The notes below the pieces were generated by a model. It saw nothing but the letters and a program-made list of their open reading frames with translations. It was not told where the DNA came from and made no database searches. Positions 53,037-62,417 of a stretch of DNA of 64,000 nucleotides are shown in pieces. Both the position numbers and the translations under genes were made by a program. Numbering within the stretch: the stretch's first letter is position 1; every line of letters begins with the position of its first letter. The DNA comes from Paeniglutamicibacter sp. Y32M11 (lineage in GTDB: Bacteria > Actinomycetota > Actinomycetes > Actinomycetales > Micrococcaceae), in the NCBI RefSeq assembly GCF_019285735.1, contig NZ_CP079107.1, forward strand, positions 2,914,001 to 2,978,000, given 5' to 3'.

Positions 53037-53818
53037 TTTTTCTTCCTATCCAAGAAGGCTTGCATGCGGTCGAATTTTGCCTGGGATTCAAAGAGCATTC
53101 CTTGGGCCAGGGTGTCGATGACGGGGTGCGCCTCTCGCGGGGCATGGAAAACCGACTTGGTGATGCGTACCGCCAACGGGTCCTGCTTGCCGATGCGGTC
53201 GGCCAGAGCCGAGGCCGCTGCCAGCAATTCGGCACCGGGAACCAATTCGGTGATGAGTCCAGCTCTCAGGCATTCCTCGCCCGTGAGCACCTTGCCCGCG
53301 AGCAGGATCTCCTTGGCTAGCGGCTCGCCCACCAGTTCCTTCAGGCGCCAGGTGGCTCCCGCTGCGGCCATGATGCCGAGTCCGGTTTCCGGATTGCCCA
53401 TGCGCAATTCGGGGGTGCCGATCCGGAAGTCCGCGGCGTAGGCCAGCTCGGCTCCGCCACCCAGGGCGAATCCGTCGAGAGCTGCGATGACGGGCATCGG
53501 CAGCTTGGCGAGCCGATCGAAGATGCCCGAGTTAATGCCGGCCAGCGCGTCGTCGCGGCGGCGCATCCGCAGCTGGGCAATGTCGGCGCCGGAGGCGAAG
53601 ATGCCCTTGGTGCCGGTTTCCGCGTCGGCCGGGGTGCCCGAGAGCACCATGACCTTCGGGGTGCGCTCCAGATAGGTGCACACCGCGTGCAGCTCATCGA
53701 CCATCGACTGGTCGATGGCGTTCTTGACCTCGGGGCGGTCAAGCTGCACCAGCAGCCTGTCCGCGGACTCGGTGACCTTCAGCGTCTTCAAGCCCGTGGT
53801 GTCCAACTGCTCAGCCAC
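53033..53818 (-). CDS. paaF: 2,3-didehydroadipyl-CoA hydratase PaaF
   Basis: A 261-residue crotonase-fold hydratase. The oxyanion loop GIFASGADIAQLR (residues ~66-78), GGGAELAYAADFRIG with the first catalytic Glu, and MGNPETGLGIMAA with the second catalytic Glu make it a true hydratase, in contrast to PaaG. The start is GTG 53818, which has GGGAG seven bases upstream and lies two bases after the paaJ stop; the longer in-frame start inside paaJ is unlikely. It overlaps paaH by four bases. Confidence 0.87.
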   Translation of the reverse strand: MAEQLDTTGLKTLKVTESADRLLVQLDRPEVKNAIDQSMVDELHAVCTYLERTPKVMVLSGTPADAETGTKGIFASGADIAQLRMRRRDDALAGINSGIFDRLAKLPMPVIAALDGFALGGGAELAYAADFRIGTPELRMGNPETGLGIMAAAGATWRLKELVGEPLAKEILLAGKVLTGEECLRAGLITELVPGAELLAAASALADRIGKQDPLAVRITKSVFHAPREAHPVIDTLAQGMLFESQAKFDRMQAFLDRKKK

Positions 53819-53820
53819 GC

Positions 53821-55044
53821 CTAAACTCCCTCGATGAGCAGGGCCGAGCCCTGGCCCACGCCGACGCACATGGTGGCCAGGCCCAGCTTCGACCCGCCCT
53901 CCTTGGCTTCGCGTTCCAGGCGGCCCAGCAGGGTGATCACGATGCGGGAGCCGGAGGAACCCAGCGGGTGCCCGAGCGCGATGGCGCCGCCGTCGTTGTT
54001 CACGATCTCCGGGTTGATGCCCAGTTCGCGCATGGAGGCCAGCGACTGCGAGGCGAAGGCCTCGTTGAGTTCGACCGCGGCCAGGTCCTCGATCTTGTAG
54101 CCGGAGCGTTCCATGACCTTGCGTGTGGCCGGAACCGGGCCGACGCCCATGATCTCGGGGGCCACGCCGGCAGAGGCGCCGTCGATGATGCGGGCACGCG
54201 CCACCAGTCCGTACTTCTTGATGGCCGCCGCGGAGGCGACGATGACCGCTGAGGCGCCGTCGTTGAGGGTTGAGGCGTTGCCTGCGGTGACCACGGTGCC
54301 GCCCTTGACCACGGGGCGCAATGCGGAGAGCACCTCGAAGGTGGTGCCGGGGCGCGGGCCCTCGTCGGTGTCAACGACGCTCTCACCCTTGCGGGTCTTG
54401 ACGATGACCGGGACGATTTCGTCCTTGAAGTGCCCGGCCGCGATGGCGGCCAGTGCCCGTTCGTGGGAGCGCACGGCGAAGGCGTCGCAGTCTTCGCGGC
54501 TGGTGTTGAAAACTTGGGCGACCTCTTCGGCGGTTTCCGGCATTGAGAAGGTGGTCTTGCCCTCGCGGGAGAGTTCACCGGAGAGGAACTCGGGGTTGGG
54601 GAAACGCCAACCGATCGAGGTGTCGTAGCTGGCTCCGGGCTTGGCGAAGGCCTTGTCCGGCTTTTCCATGACCCAGGGTGCGCGGCTCATGGACTCGACC
54701 CCGCCAGCGACGACGATGTCGGCGGCACCGGCCTTGATCATGTGACTGGCCATGGTGATGGCGCTCATCCCAGAGGCGCAGAGGCGGTTCACGGTGATGC
54801 CCGGGACGGTGTCCTCGAACCCGGCCAGCAGCCAGGCCATGCGGGCCACGTTGCGGTTTTCCTCACCGGCACCGTTGGCGTTGCCGAAGATGACCTCGTC
54901 CACGTCAGCCGGGTTGATGCCGGCGCGTTCCACCGCCGCACGAATGGCCAGCGCGGCCAGATCGTCGGGGCGCACGCTGGATAGTGCTCCGCCGTAACGT
55001 CCCACCGGGGTGCGGGCTCCGCCCACCAAGTAAGCCTCGGTCAT
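53821..55044 (-). CDS. paaJ: 3-oxoadipyl-CoA/3-oxo-5,6-didehydrosuberyl-CoA thiolase PaaJ
   Basis: A 407-residue thiolase. The nucleophile Cys89 lies in NRLCASGMSA, the His in NNDGGAIALGHPLGSSGSR and the second Cys in TMCVGVGQGSALL, all intact. In the paa pathway it releases acetyl-CoA twice, ending in succinyl-CoA. ATG 55044 follows AAAGGAG at good spacing; the longer open frame upstream is non-coding. A weaker PaaR-like palindrome lies 127 bases upstream. A beta-ketoadipate (pcaF) role would look the same by sequence; the neighbours paaF and paaH favour PaaJ. Confidence 0.87.
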   Translation of the reverse strand: MTEAYLVGGARTPVGRYGGALSSVRPDDLAALAIRAAVERAGINPADVDEVIFGNANGAGEENRNVARMAWLLAGFEDTVPGITVNRLCASGMSAITMASHMIKAGAADIVVAGGVESMSRAPWVMEKPDKAFAKPGASYDTSIGWRFPNPEFLSGELSREGKTTFSMPETAEEVAQVFNTSREDCDAFAVRSHERALAAIAAGHFKDEIVPVIVKTRKGESVVDTDEGPRPGTTFEVLSALRPVVKGGTVVTAGNASTLNDGASAVIVASAAAIKKYGLVARARIIDGASAGVAPEIMGVGPVPATRKVMERSGYKIEDLAAVELNEAFASQSLASMRELGINPEIVNNDGGAIALGHPLGSSGSRIVITLLGRLEREAKEGGSKLGLATMCVGVGQGSALLIEGV

Positions 55045-55396
55045 CAAAACTCCTTTTATCTTGGGGTCATACGCGGGACTTCGCAGCGGATACTTCCCAC
55101 TCAAATATCCCGCTCTGGCTCCCGGTGTTGGCTCCGAAAAGCTGTTTCTGAGTACGCCAGAAACAATTACCGACCATTCGTTCACTAATACAATCCCACC
55201 CCGCGACCTTCGGGGTCAACCTCCCGGGACACAATCCTCTTCGCGTTGACTCGCAATGCCTACGGGCGTATCGTCGTCCACTTGACCGACTCCGGGGGCA
55301 CCCGCGCCCGGATCGTGGACCGTTACTGTCCAAGTCAGTCCCCCAAGATTTGGGCAGGAATCCGGTCGACGGAAAGCTGAAAGCAACGGAGCAGTC
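55045..55396. other. Divergent promoter region, paaJFH / MHS transporter
   Basis: About 350 bases between divergent genes. It contains the PaaR-like site at 55171-55184. Nothing else is recognisable. Confidence 0.5.
55171..55184. promoter_or_regulatory. Presumed PaaR operator between paaJ and the MHS transporter
   Basis: CGACCATTCGTTCA matches the paaA core at 12 of 14 positions, with the flank AATTAC also shared. It lies 127 bases before paaJ and 213 before the transporter gene. Confidence 0.55.
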
Positions 55397-56815
55397 ATGC
55401 AACCGGATAACAGCCAACCCAAAACAAAACCAAAAATCGCATCGTCAACTACCGATCCCGTGGATTTTGACCACGCCATCGGTCCCGATACCTCCACCCC
55501 GGATGGGCGGCGGGAAATTCGCCGGGCCACCGCGGCCTCGGCCATGGGAAACATGACCGAATGGTTCGATTACGGCGTTTACGCCGTGGCCGTCACCTAT
55601 ATCTCCTTCCACTTCTTCCCCACCGAGGGCGGAACCCTGATGGCGTTGGGTACCTTCGCCCTCTCGTTCCTGGTCCGCCCCATCGGCGGCCTAGTCTGGG
55701 GCCCGCTGGGCGACAAACTCGGACGCAAACACGTACTAGCACTCACCATCGTGATGATGTCACTCTCCACATTCCTCATTGGCGTGCTGCCAACCTTTGA
55801 GCAGGTGGGCATACTTGCTCCGGTGCTATTGGTCTTGCTGCGGATGGTTCAGGGCTTCTCCACGGGCGGCGAATACGGCGGAGCAGCAACCTTCATGGCC
55901 GAGTACGCCCCCGATAAAAAACGTGGATTCTTGGGCTCATTCCTAGAATTCGGCACGCTGGGCGGCTTCGCACTGGGCACTGCCGTCATGCTGCTGTTGC
56001 AGGTGGGTCTGGGCGATGAAGCAATGATGGCTTGGGGTTGGCGCGTGCCGTTTATGCTCGCCCTGCCCATGGGGCTCATCGGCTGGTACTTGCGCAACAA
56101 GCTTGAAGACACCCCCGTTTTCCAGGAACTCGAGGAACGCGGCGAGGTTCAACAGCACAGTTCCTTGGCCAGTCTGATCCGCGGTTACTGGCGTCCCATG
56201 CTAGTCATGAGCGGACTAGTGATCGCACTAAACGTCGTGAACTACACGCTACTGAGCTATATGCCCACCTATCTTGAGGGGCAATTGGAATTGGATCCAC
56301 AGGCTTCGCTGATGGTGATCCTCATCGGCGAGGTAGCCATGATGGCGGTCATCCCCTTCGCCGGTTCCCTCTCCGACAAGGTGGGACGAAAGCCCTTGTG
56401 GATCGGATCCCTGGTCGGGCTGTTTGTCTTGGCGCTGCCGCTGTTCTGGTTGATGGGCAGAAGTTTCCCGCTGGCCATCCTCGGCTTTGCCATCTTGGGC
56501 CTGCTGTACATCCCGCAATTGGCCACCATCACCGCGACCTTCCCGGCTATGTTCCCCTCCCACGTGCGATTTGCCGGTTTCGCGGTCACCTACAACGTGG
56601 CCACCGCCATCTTCGGCGGCACTGCGGCGATAGTGAACGAGGGCGTCATCGATGCCAGCGGGTTCTTGCTATTCCCCGCGGTCTACATGATGGCGGCCTG
56701 CCTCATTGGCTTGCTGGCCACCCGGTACATGCCGGAAACCGCTGGCGCTTCGTTGCGTGGAACCGCGGTGCCAGATGCTCATGACACGGGCATTCTGGCC
56801 GATGCCGACGCTTAG
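55397..56815 (+). CDS. MHS family (metabolite:H+ symporter) MFS transporter
   Basis: A 472-residue membrane protein with twelve predicted helices after a polar N-terminus of ~45 residues. AMGNMTEWFDYGVYAVAVTY is the helix 1 signature of MHS symporters (ProP, ShiA, KgtP), and GPLGDKLGRKHVLALTIVMM is the conserved loop 2-3. GGAG precedes ATG 55397 by six bases. MHS proteins import organic acids, proline or betaine. Because it is divergent from paaJFH next to a PaaR-like site, uptake of phenylacetate or a related acid is a reasonable hypothesis, but ProP-like osmolyte transport is the sequence-based alternative. Confidence 0.87.
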   Translation: MQPDNSQPKTKPKIASSTTDPVDFDHAIGPDTSTPDGRREIRRATAASAMGNMTEWFDYGVYAVAVTYISFHFFPTEGGTLMALGTFALSFLVRPIGGLVWGPLGDKLGRKHVLALTIVMMSLSTFLIGVLPTFEQVGILAPVLLVLLRMVQGFSTGGEYGGAATFMAEYAPDKKRGFLGSFLEFGTLGGFALGTAVMLLLQVGLGDEAMMAWGWRVPFMLALPMGLIGWYLRNKLEDTPVFQELEERGEVQQHSSLASLIRGYWRPMLVMSGLVIALNVVNYTLLSYMPTYLEGQLELDPQASLMVILIGEVAMMAVIPFAGSLSDKVGRKPLWIGSLVGLFVLALPLFWLMGRSFPLAILGFAILGLLYIPQLATITATFPAMFPSHVRFAGFAVTYNVATAIFGGTAAIVNEGVIDASGFLLFPAVYMMAACLIGLLATRYMPETAGASLRGTAVPDAHDTGILADADA

Positions 56816-56890
56816 CGCACCCGGAGACAACACCGAGCATCAATTGTGCGGATCTTCCCCGACAGGGAACCTTCCCACGTCAAAAATCGA

Positions 56891-56940
56891 CGGGCGGGAG
56901 GCCCGGTAGCGGAGCAATCCGCTACCGGGCCTCCCGCCCG
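56891..56940. terminator. Very strong bidirectional terminator
   Basis: CGGGCGGGAGGCCCGGTAGC followed by GGA pairs without mismatch with the mirror half ending at 56940; the 23-bp stem has a four-base loop (GCAA). It separates the convergent MHS and amino acid permease genes. Confidence 0.93.
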
Positions 56941-56986
56941 TCATTTTATGCCTCGTAAAAGGAAAGGAAAGGAGAGGTTCCGCCGG

Positions 56987-58438
56987 TTAGGAGTAGAGCT
57001 CACTCTTGGCGGTATTGTGCTTGGCCTTCTGCCAGCCAAACCACAGCCCAATGGCAATCAGCGGAATGCAGGCGATGGTGTAGAGCCCGAGGTGAAAGAC
57101 CTCGCCGTCGGGACCGGTCAGCGTGTCGAAACCGATCAGCACGGTGATGACGAGCAGCGCGATCAGGCCCGCCCAGCTGGTGTACGGTGACCCGGGCATG
57201 GGCAGCGAAGAAACCTTGCCGCGCTTTTTGCGCAACATCAGCTGGCAGGCGAAGATCGAGGCCCAGGTGAACAGCACTCCGATCGAGGCGGTGTTCAGCG
57301 CCAGGTCAAAGGCGTAGGTTCCGCCCAGCCAGACGTTGAGGATGATGCCCACGAAGTACACGCCGGAGATCGCCAGGATGCCCGCGTAGGGAACGTAGCG
57401 CTTGTTCATTTTGGTCAGCCACCTCGGTGCGTGGCCGTTGTTGGCCATGGCGCGGAAGATGCGGCCGATGGAGTACAGGCCCGAGTTGCAGGAACTGAGG
57501 GCGGCGGTGATGACCACAAAGTTCATCACGCCACCGATCCAGCCCCAGCCGAGCTGGTCAAAGACTGTGACAAACGGGCTTTCCCCGGCCTTGTATTGGT
57601 TCCACGGCACAATCATGGCCAGCAGGGTCACCGAACCGACGTAGAAAACGACGATACGAACCACCACGGCCCGGATGGCGGCCGGCACTTCCTTGGCCGG
57701 ATCTTCCATTTCCCCGGCGGTGATGCCGACCAGTTCAATGGCGTTGTAGGCAAAGATGACGGCGTTGAGGACCAGGATGGTGATCATGAACCCGCGGGGG
57801 AACATGCCACCCTCACCGGCAAAGAGGTTGGACACCGAAGCATGTCCGTCACCGACCTGGGCGTTGGTCACCACCAAGTAAATGCCGATGCACAGGAAGA
57901 GCACAATCGCCGCCACCTTGAGGAACGATGCCCAGAACTCGAACTCGGCAAACGCCTTGGCGCTGAATAGGTTCACCGCAACCAGCAGACCCAGGGCGCA
58001 CAGCGCCGCGGCTTCGACGGGAACTCCGGGGAAGAAGTAGGTGAAGTACAACCCGATGGCGATGAGTTCGGCAATGCCAGTCATGGCCCAGTTCAGGACA
58101 TACATCCACCCGGAGAGGAAAGCGCCCTTGGCGCCGAAGAGCTCACCGGCGTAGGACACAAAGGATCCCGAAGACTGGCGGTACATGATGAGCTCGCCCA
58201 GCGCACGCATCAGGAAGTAGGCGATGACCCCGGCAATGGCGTACGAGAAAATCAGGGCGGGGCCGGTGGTGGCCAAACGACCACCAGCTCCCATGAACAG
58301 ACCAACACCAATCGCGCCGCCCATGGCAATCATCTGGACGTGACGTCGAGTCAGGGTTTTTTTATATCCCTCCGCCGTGACTCCTGCTTGTGGGGTCGAG
58401 GGGTGGTGCTGGTATTGGTTCACTTGGCGTGATTCCAA
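56987..58438 (-). CDS. Amino acid permease (APC superfamily, AAT family)
   Basis: A 483-residue membrane protein with twelve helices. RRHVQMIAMGGAIGVGLFMG (residues ~31-50) is the substrate-binding helix 1 of the AAT family, and GELIMYRQSSGSFVSYA follows in helix 3. It belongs with AnsP, GabP and CycA-type permeases for asparagine, GABA, aromatic or small neutral amino acids; the exact substrate is not readable. It starts at ATG 58438, is monocistronic, and shares a terminator with the MHS gene. Confidence 0.88.
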   Translation of the reverse strand: MESRQVNQYQHHPSTPQAGVTAEGYKKTLTRRHVQMIAMGGAIGVGLFMGAGGRLATTGPALIFSYAIAGVIAYFLMRALGELIMYRQSSGSFVSYAGELFGAKGAFLSGWMYVLNWAMTGIAELIAIGLYFTYFFPGVPVEAAALCALGLLVAVNLFSAKAFAEFEFWASFLKVAAIVLFLCIGIYLVVTNAQVGDGHASVSNLFAGEGGMFPRGFMITILVLNAVIFAYNAIELVGITAGEMEDPAKEVPAAIRAVVVRIVVFYVGSVTLLAMIVPWNQYKAGESPFVTVFDQLGWGWIGGVMNFVVITAALSSCNSGLYSIGRIFRAMANNGHAPRWLTKMNKRYVPYAGILAISGVYFVGIILNVWLGGTYAFDLALNTASIGVLFTWASIFACQLMLRKKRGKVSSLPMPGSPYTSWAGLIALLVITVLIGFDTLTGPDGEVFHLGLYTIACIPLIAIGLWFGWQKAKHNTAKSELYS

Positions 58439-58898
58439 CGCGTGACTCCTTTATCACTGAAAACTCCCGCTTGGATAAAGGCAAGAGGCGCCCACTAGGT
58501 CAGACTGAGGGTGGTCGGTCACACGACTAGGGACGCAATCGGCAAACTTACACCATGCGCGGTCGCGTAATATACAACCATGTGTTACGAGCCACACCAC
58601 TGGCTCCTCAAGTTCAGGCGCAATAATCGCACAACGCATCAGGTGAAGGGCCACTTTTCGTCTTAAGGCTGGCAGAGTAACGTTCGACGAATAGTGTTCA
58701 AATCGTCCCCTCGAGCCTCCACCTCGGGCCCCGTCGTGACTGCAGAATCGAGGTGCCGGTACCTCGGCGCCGGCCTCCACCTCGAGACCCGCAGACAACA
58801 AACACCGCATCGAGCTCGAACCGCCACCTTGCCGAGCAGTCAACAGTGCTCTTACTCATTTCGCCCGAGCCACCGGTGAGGCACTAGCATTCATCATT
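58439..58898. other. Divergent intergenic region, permease / menB
   Basis: About 460 bases without a supported gene, expected to hold the promoters of the permease and of menB-menE. I see no repeat or RNA structure that stands out. Confidence 0.4.
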
Positions 58899-59864
58899 GT
58901 GAGCATCGTTGAATCAAACACCCAGCTGCCAGCCAAAGTCTCCGATATTTTTGACCCCACGCGTTGGCGTGTGGTCGAAGGTTTTGACCTTGAAGACATG
59001 ACCTACCACCGTCAGGTGGAACGCGATGCCGACGGGAAGATCATTCGCGATCTGCCCACCGTCCGCATCGCGTTTGATCGCCCCGAGATCCGCAATGCGT
59101 TCCGCCCCGGCACGGTTGATGAGCTCTACCGCATCATGGACCACGCCCGGATGAGCTCGGACGTGGCCACGGTGCTCCTCACCGGAAACGGCCCCTCCCC
59201 CAAGGACGGCGGGCATTCCTTCTGCTCCGGCGGGGACCAGCGCATCCGTGGCCGCGACGGCTACCGCTATGCCGAGGGCGAGACGGCAGACTCCATTGAC
59301 CCCGCCCGCGCCGGACGCCTCCACATTCTTGAGGTTCAGCGCCTGATGCGCACCATGCCCAAGGTCGTCATCGCAGTGGTTAACGGTTGGGCAGCCGGCG
59401 GCGGACACTCGCTGCACGTGGTCTCGGACCTGTCCATCGCCTCCCGCGAGCACGGCAAGTTCAAGCAGACGGATGCGACGGTTGGGTCCTTCGACGCCGG
59501 ATACGGCTCCGCCCTGCTGGCCCGCCAAATTGGGCAGAAGGCAGCCCGGGAAATTTTCTTCCTGGCCCGCGAGTACTCCGCCGAGGACATGGTGGCCATG
59601 GGAGCGGTCAACGAGGCCGTGGATCACGCACGCTTGGAAGAGGTTGCCCTGGAATATGCGGCCGACATCGCACGTCAGTCCCCGCAGGCCATCCGCATGC
59701 TGAAATTTGCCTTCAACTTGGCCGACGACGGTCTGGCAGGCCAGCAGGTCTTTGCCGGTGAAGCCACACGCCTGGCCTACATGACCGATGAAGCGGTCGA
59801 GGGCCGCGATGCGTTCTTGGAAAAGCGCGATCCGGACTGGTCCGGGCACCCGTACTACTTCTAA
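58899..59864 (+). CDS. menB: 1,4-dihydroxy-2-naphthoyl-CoA synthase MenB
   Basis: A 321-residue crotonase-fold enzyme that closes the second ring of the menaquinone head group, converting o-succinylbenzoyl-CoA to DHNA-CoA. The signature HSFCSGGDQRIRGRDGYRYA (residues ~106-125), VNGWAAGGGHSLHVVSDLSI and TDATVGSFDAGYGSALLARQ are diagnostic of MenB rather than a general hydratase. The start is GTG 58899. The actinobacterial N-terminal extension is present, so length is slightly above E. coli MenB (285). It is followed by menE 61 bases on. Confidence 0.96.
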   Translation: MSIVESNTQLPAKVSDIFDPTRWRVVEGFDLEDMTYHRQVERDADGKIIRDLPTVRIAFDRPEIRNAFRPGTVDELYRIMDHARMSSDVATVLLTGNGPSPKDGGHSFCSGGDQRIRGRDGYRYAEGETADSIDPARAGRLHILEVQRLMRTMPKVVIAVVNGWAAGGGHSLHVVSDLSIASREHGKFKQTDATVGSFDAGYGSALLARQIGQKAAREIFFLAREYSAEDMVAMGAVNEAVDHARLEEVALEYAADIARQSPQAIRMLKFAFNLADDGLAGQQVFAGEATRLAYMTDEAVEGRDAFLEKRDPDWSGHPYYF

Positions 59865-59925
59865 GCGGTACTCCCCCTGCTCGGCTAACCAGTCCCCACC
59901 TGTACAAAGGCAGCTCAACTCCTCC

Positions 59926-61053
59926 ATGAATCCAGAACTCGCACTCCAGGCCCTCACCGCATCGCTTAACGGCGAGGGTGCCGCCGTGGAAATCCTTCCC
60001 GGGAAAACCGGCAATCAGTACCTGATTGAAGAGGTACCGAGTGCGGAACTGGTGGATTATCGGGAGATCGCCGCGGTGGTTCGCACCTCGGGCTCCACCG
60101 GCACGCCCAAGCGCACCGCGCTGTCCGTCGAGGCCCTCGCCTCATCATCGATGGCCACCGCGGAGCACCTGGGTTTCGAGGGTCAATGGCTGCTGGCCCT
60201 ACCACTGCATTTTGTCGCAGGCCTTGCCGTACTCACGCGCAGTCTCTACGCCGGGACTCGCCCCTGGGCGATGGATCTGGAGCAGAGCTTCGCCGCGCAG
60301 GGGTTTAACGACGCCGCTTCCGCGTTGACCGATCGCCGGCGACTGGTATCCATGGTCCCCACCCAGCTGCAGCGTCTGCTCACGGATCCCGACGCACAAA
60401 CGATCTCCACGCTGCAGCGCTTTGACGCAATCCTCCTTGGCGGGGCCCGGGCCCCTCGTGCGGTGCTTCAAGAGGCCGCCAAGCACTCCCTGAAGCTGCA
60501 CCTTACCTATGGCTCCAGCGAGACCGCGGGAGGGTGTGTTTACGACGCTAAAGCGCTGCCCGGAGTACAGGTCAAGGTCATCGACGGGCGGATCATGCTG
60601 GGCGGTCCCACCATTGCCGCTGGCTACCTCGGAAACCCCAAGCTCACGCAACAGCATTTCAGCACCGATGCCGCAGGCACACGGTGGTACGCCACCGACG
60701 ATCTGGGAAGCTACACCGACGGGGTGCTCTCGGTCAGTGGCCGCGCGGATGACGTGATCATCACCGGCGGCGTCAAGGTTTCGGCCGCGGCGGTCCAACG
60801 CATTATCGAATCCGTGCCAGGCGTGACCGCCGTTCAGGTTGTCGCTGTGCCCGATGCTCAATGGGGCCAGCAGATCGGCGCGGCCTATGCTGGCACCGCC
60901 AGCCCCGAATCCCTGGCCGACGCGGTGCGTGAAACCCTGGGTGCCGCAGCGGTTCCCCGTCGCGTGCAAAGGCTCAACGAGTTGCCGCTGCTACCCAATG
61001 GCAAAATTGACCGAATGTCACTCTCCGCACTGCTGGCGGCCGGCGCCGGCTAA
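59926..61053 (+). CDS. menE: o-Succinylbenzoate-CoA ligase MenE (short actinobacterial form)
   Basis: A 375-residue AMP-forming ligase that makes o-succinylbenzoyl-CoA, the MenB substrate. The ATP loop VVRTSGSTGTPKRTALSV (~47-64), the motif YGSSETAGGCVYD and the hinge/C-terminal elements YATDDLGSY, GRADDVIITGGVKVSA and LPNGKIDRMSL are intact. It is ~100 residues shorter than E. coli-like acyl-CoA ligases of other classes, as is usual in actinobacteria. ATG 59926 begins the conserved part; the frame is open upstream into menB. Confidence 0.93.
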   Translation: MNPELALQALTASLNGEGAAVEILPGKTGNQYLIEEVPSAELVDYREIAAVVRTSGSTGTPKRTALSVEALASSSMATAEHLGFEGQWLLALPLHFVAGLAVLTRSLYAGTRPWAMDLEQSFAAQGFNDAASALTDRRRLVSMVPTQLQRLLTDPDAQTISTLQRFDAILLGGARAPRAVLQEAAKHSLKLHLTYGSSETAGGCVYDAKALPGVQVKVIDGRIMLGGPTIAAGYLGNPKLTQQHFSTDAAGTRWYATDDLGSYTDGVLSVSGRADDVIITGGVKVSAAAVQRIIESVPGVTAVQVVAVPDAQWGQQIGAAYAGTASPESLADAVRETLGAAAVPRRVQRLNELPLLPNGKIDRMSLSALLAAGAG

Positions 61054-61129
61054 ATCGCTAATTTCTCCCCCACTGGTGGGAAGGGGGAGAATGAATGCTG
61101 CACGTTTTTTGTAAGTAGCGAGAGGACAA

Positions 61130-62020
61130 ATGGTGGCTACGATTGCCCAATGGGTTGCTGGCGCACGCTTGCGAACCCTTCCCATTGTGATTGCCCCGGT
61201 GGTTATTGGTACGGCCGCGGCAGTGGACGTCACCGGCAAGCTCGCCTGGTTCGAAGCGCTCTTGGCGCTGATTGTTGGTCTGCTGTTGCAGATCGGGGTT
61301 AACTACTCCAACGACTACTCGGACGGAATCAGGGGCACCGACGATGTCCGCGTTGGACCCTTGCGGCTGACGGGATCGGGACTGGCCAAACCAACATCCG
61401 TGCGTAATGCCGCCTTCGGCTGCTTCGGTATTGCGGGAATAGTCGGCGCTTTCCTGGTCGTATACACCGCTTCATGGCCATTGCTGTTGGTCGGCCTTGC
61501 GGCAATTTTTGCCGCTTGGGGCTACACCGGCGGCAAGAACCCCTACGGCTACCGCGGGCTGGGCGAAGTTTTCGTTTTCATCTTCTTTGGTCTCGTGGCC
61601 ACCCTAGGAACCACGTTTACGCAGATTCACGAGCTCACGCTGGGATCCTATGTGGGGGCCGTGGGCACCGGTCTCATCGGCACCGCGCTACTGATGGCCA
61701 ACAACATCCGCGATATTCCTACCGATAAGGAAGTCGGCAAGATGACCTTAGCCGTGCGGCTGGGCGACCCAGCAGCACGCATTAGCTACGTCATGATGCT
61801 GGCCATCGCCATCATGTTGCCGTTGGTCATGGTTACCACCCACCCCTGGATGTGGATCATCCTGCTCACCATGTTGGTGAGCATCCTCCCGTGCTGGACG
61901 GTGCTGCGCAATCACGAACGAGGTGCCCTGATCCCGGTATTGAAGCAGACCGGCATTATCAACATGGTTTACGCCGCGCTCTTCACCGTGGCCATCCTCA
62001 TGGACATTGTCCTCAAGTAG
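61130..62020 (+). CDS. menA: 1,4-dihydroxy-2-naphthoate polyprenyltransferase MenA
   Basis: A 296-residue UbiA-family membrane enzyme that attaches the isoprenoid chain to DHNA. The first Asp-rich motif is in NYSNDYSDGIRGTDD (residues ~62-76) and the second in NNIRDIPTDKEVGKMTLAVR (~190-209), both needed for Mg2+-diphosphate binding. About eight or nine transmembrane helices are predicted. GAGAGG precedes ATG 61130. It is 76 bases behind menE and completes a menB-menE-menA run. Confidence 0.95.
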   Translation: MVATIAQWVAGARLRTLPIVIAPVVIGTAAAVDVTGKLAWFEALLALIVGLLLQIGVNYSNDYSDGIRGTDDVRVGPLRLTGSGLAKPTSVRNAAFGCFGIAGIVGAFLVVYTASWPLLLVGLAAIFAAWGYTGGKNPYGYRGLGEVFVFIFFGLVATLGTTFTQIHELTLGSYVGAVGTGLIGTALLMANNIRDIPTDKEVGKMTLAVRLGDPAARISYVMMLAIAIMLPLVMVTTHPWMWIILLTMLVSILPCWTVLRNHERGALIPVLKQTGIINMVYAALFTVAILMDIVLK

Positions 62021-62417
62021 TTCGCACAAAAATGGCTGGCCCAGGGGCACGGTCATGAAGATCCTGGGGCTCGGTCGTTGCTGACCGGGCCCTTTGTGTT
62101 GGCATGAGCCGGGGGCGGGACTCGAGGAATTGGCCGGCAACGGAGATTCGACGCGACGGAACAGACATTCAAGCGGCTGGGCTGGCGTCAGTCGCGCGCC
62201 TCTCTCCCATTGAGACTGTCGCGAGGGCACCTCGGGCCCGATGAATGACGACAGAGACGGCCCACATCATGAACGTGGAGCCGTGACGACTGGTCCCGGC
62301 AACGCCGCTATGGCGCAGCGGTATGACTCGAACACGTCGCCGATTTGTAGTGCCCGCTTTTGTAGCGGCTCCCGCGGTACATCAACCAGCGATCTGGCTC
62401 ACGGGGAGGTGCTAAAA
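62021..62417. other. Intergenic region after menA
   Basis: About 400 bases without a supported gene. CGGTC/GACCG (around 62073-62088) followed by GGGCCCTTTG may be the menA terminator. A short stretch near 62310-62335 resembles part of a tRNA but cannot be folded into one. Confidence 0.4.

Noticed and set aside
58914-60014. A 366-codon open frame on the minus strand opposite menB
   Set aside because: It is fully antisense to a clear menB and its sequence is low in hydrophobic order and resembles no family; long antisense frames are common in high-GC DNA.
62290-62360. A tRNA gene or tRNA-derived attachment site
   Set aside because: TGGCGCAGCGGTA and, on the other strand, GTTCGAGTC look tRNA-like, but no cloverleaf with paired acceptor and T stems can be drawn.
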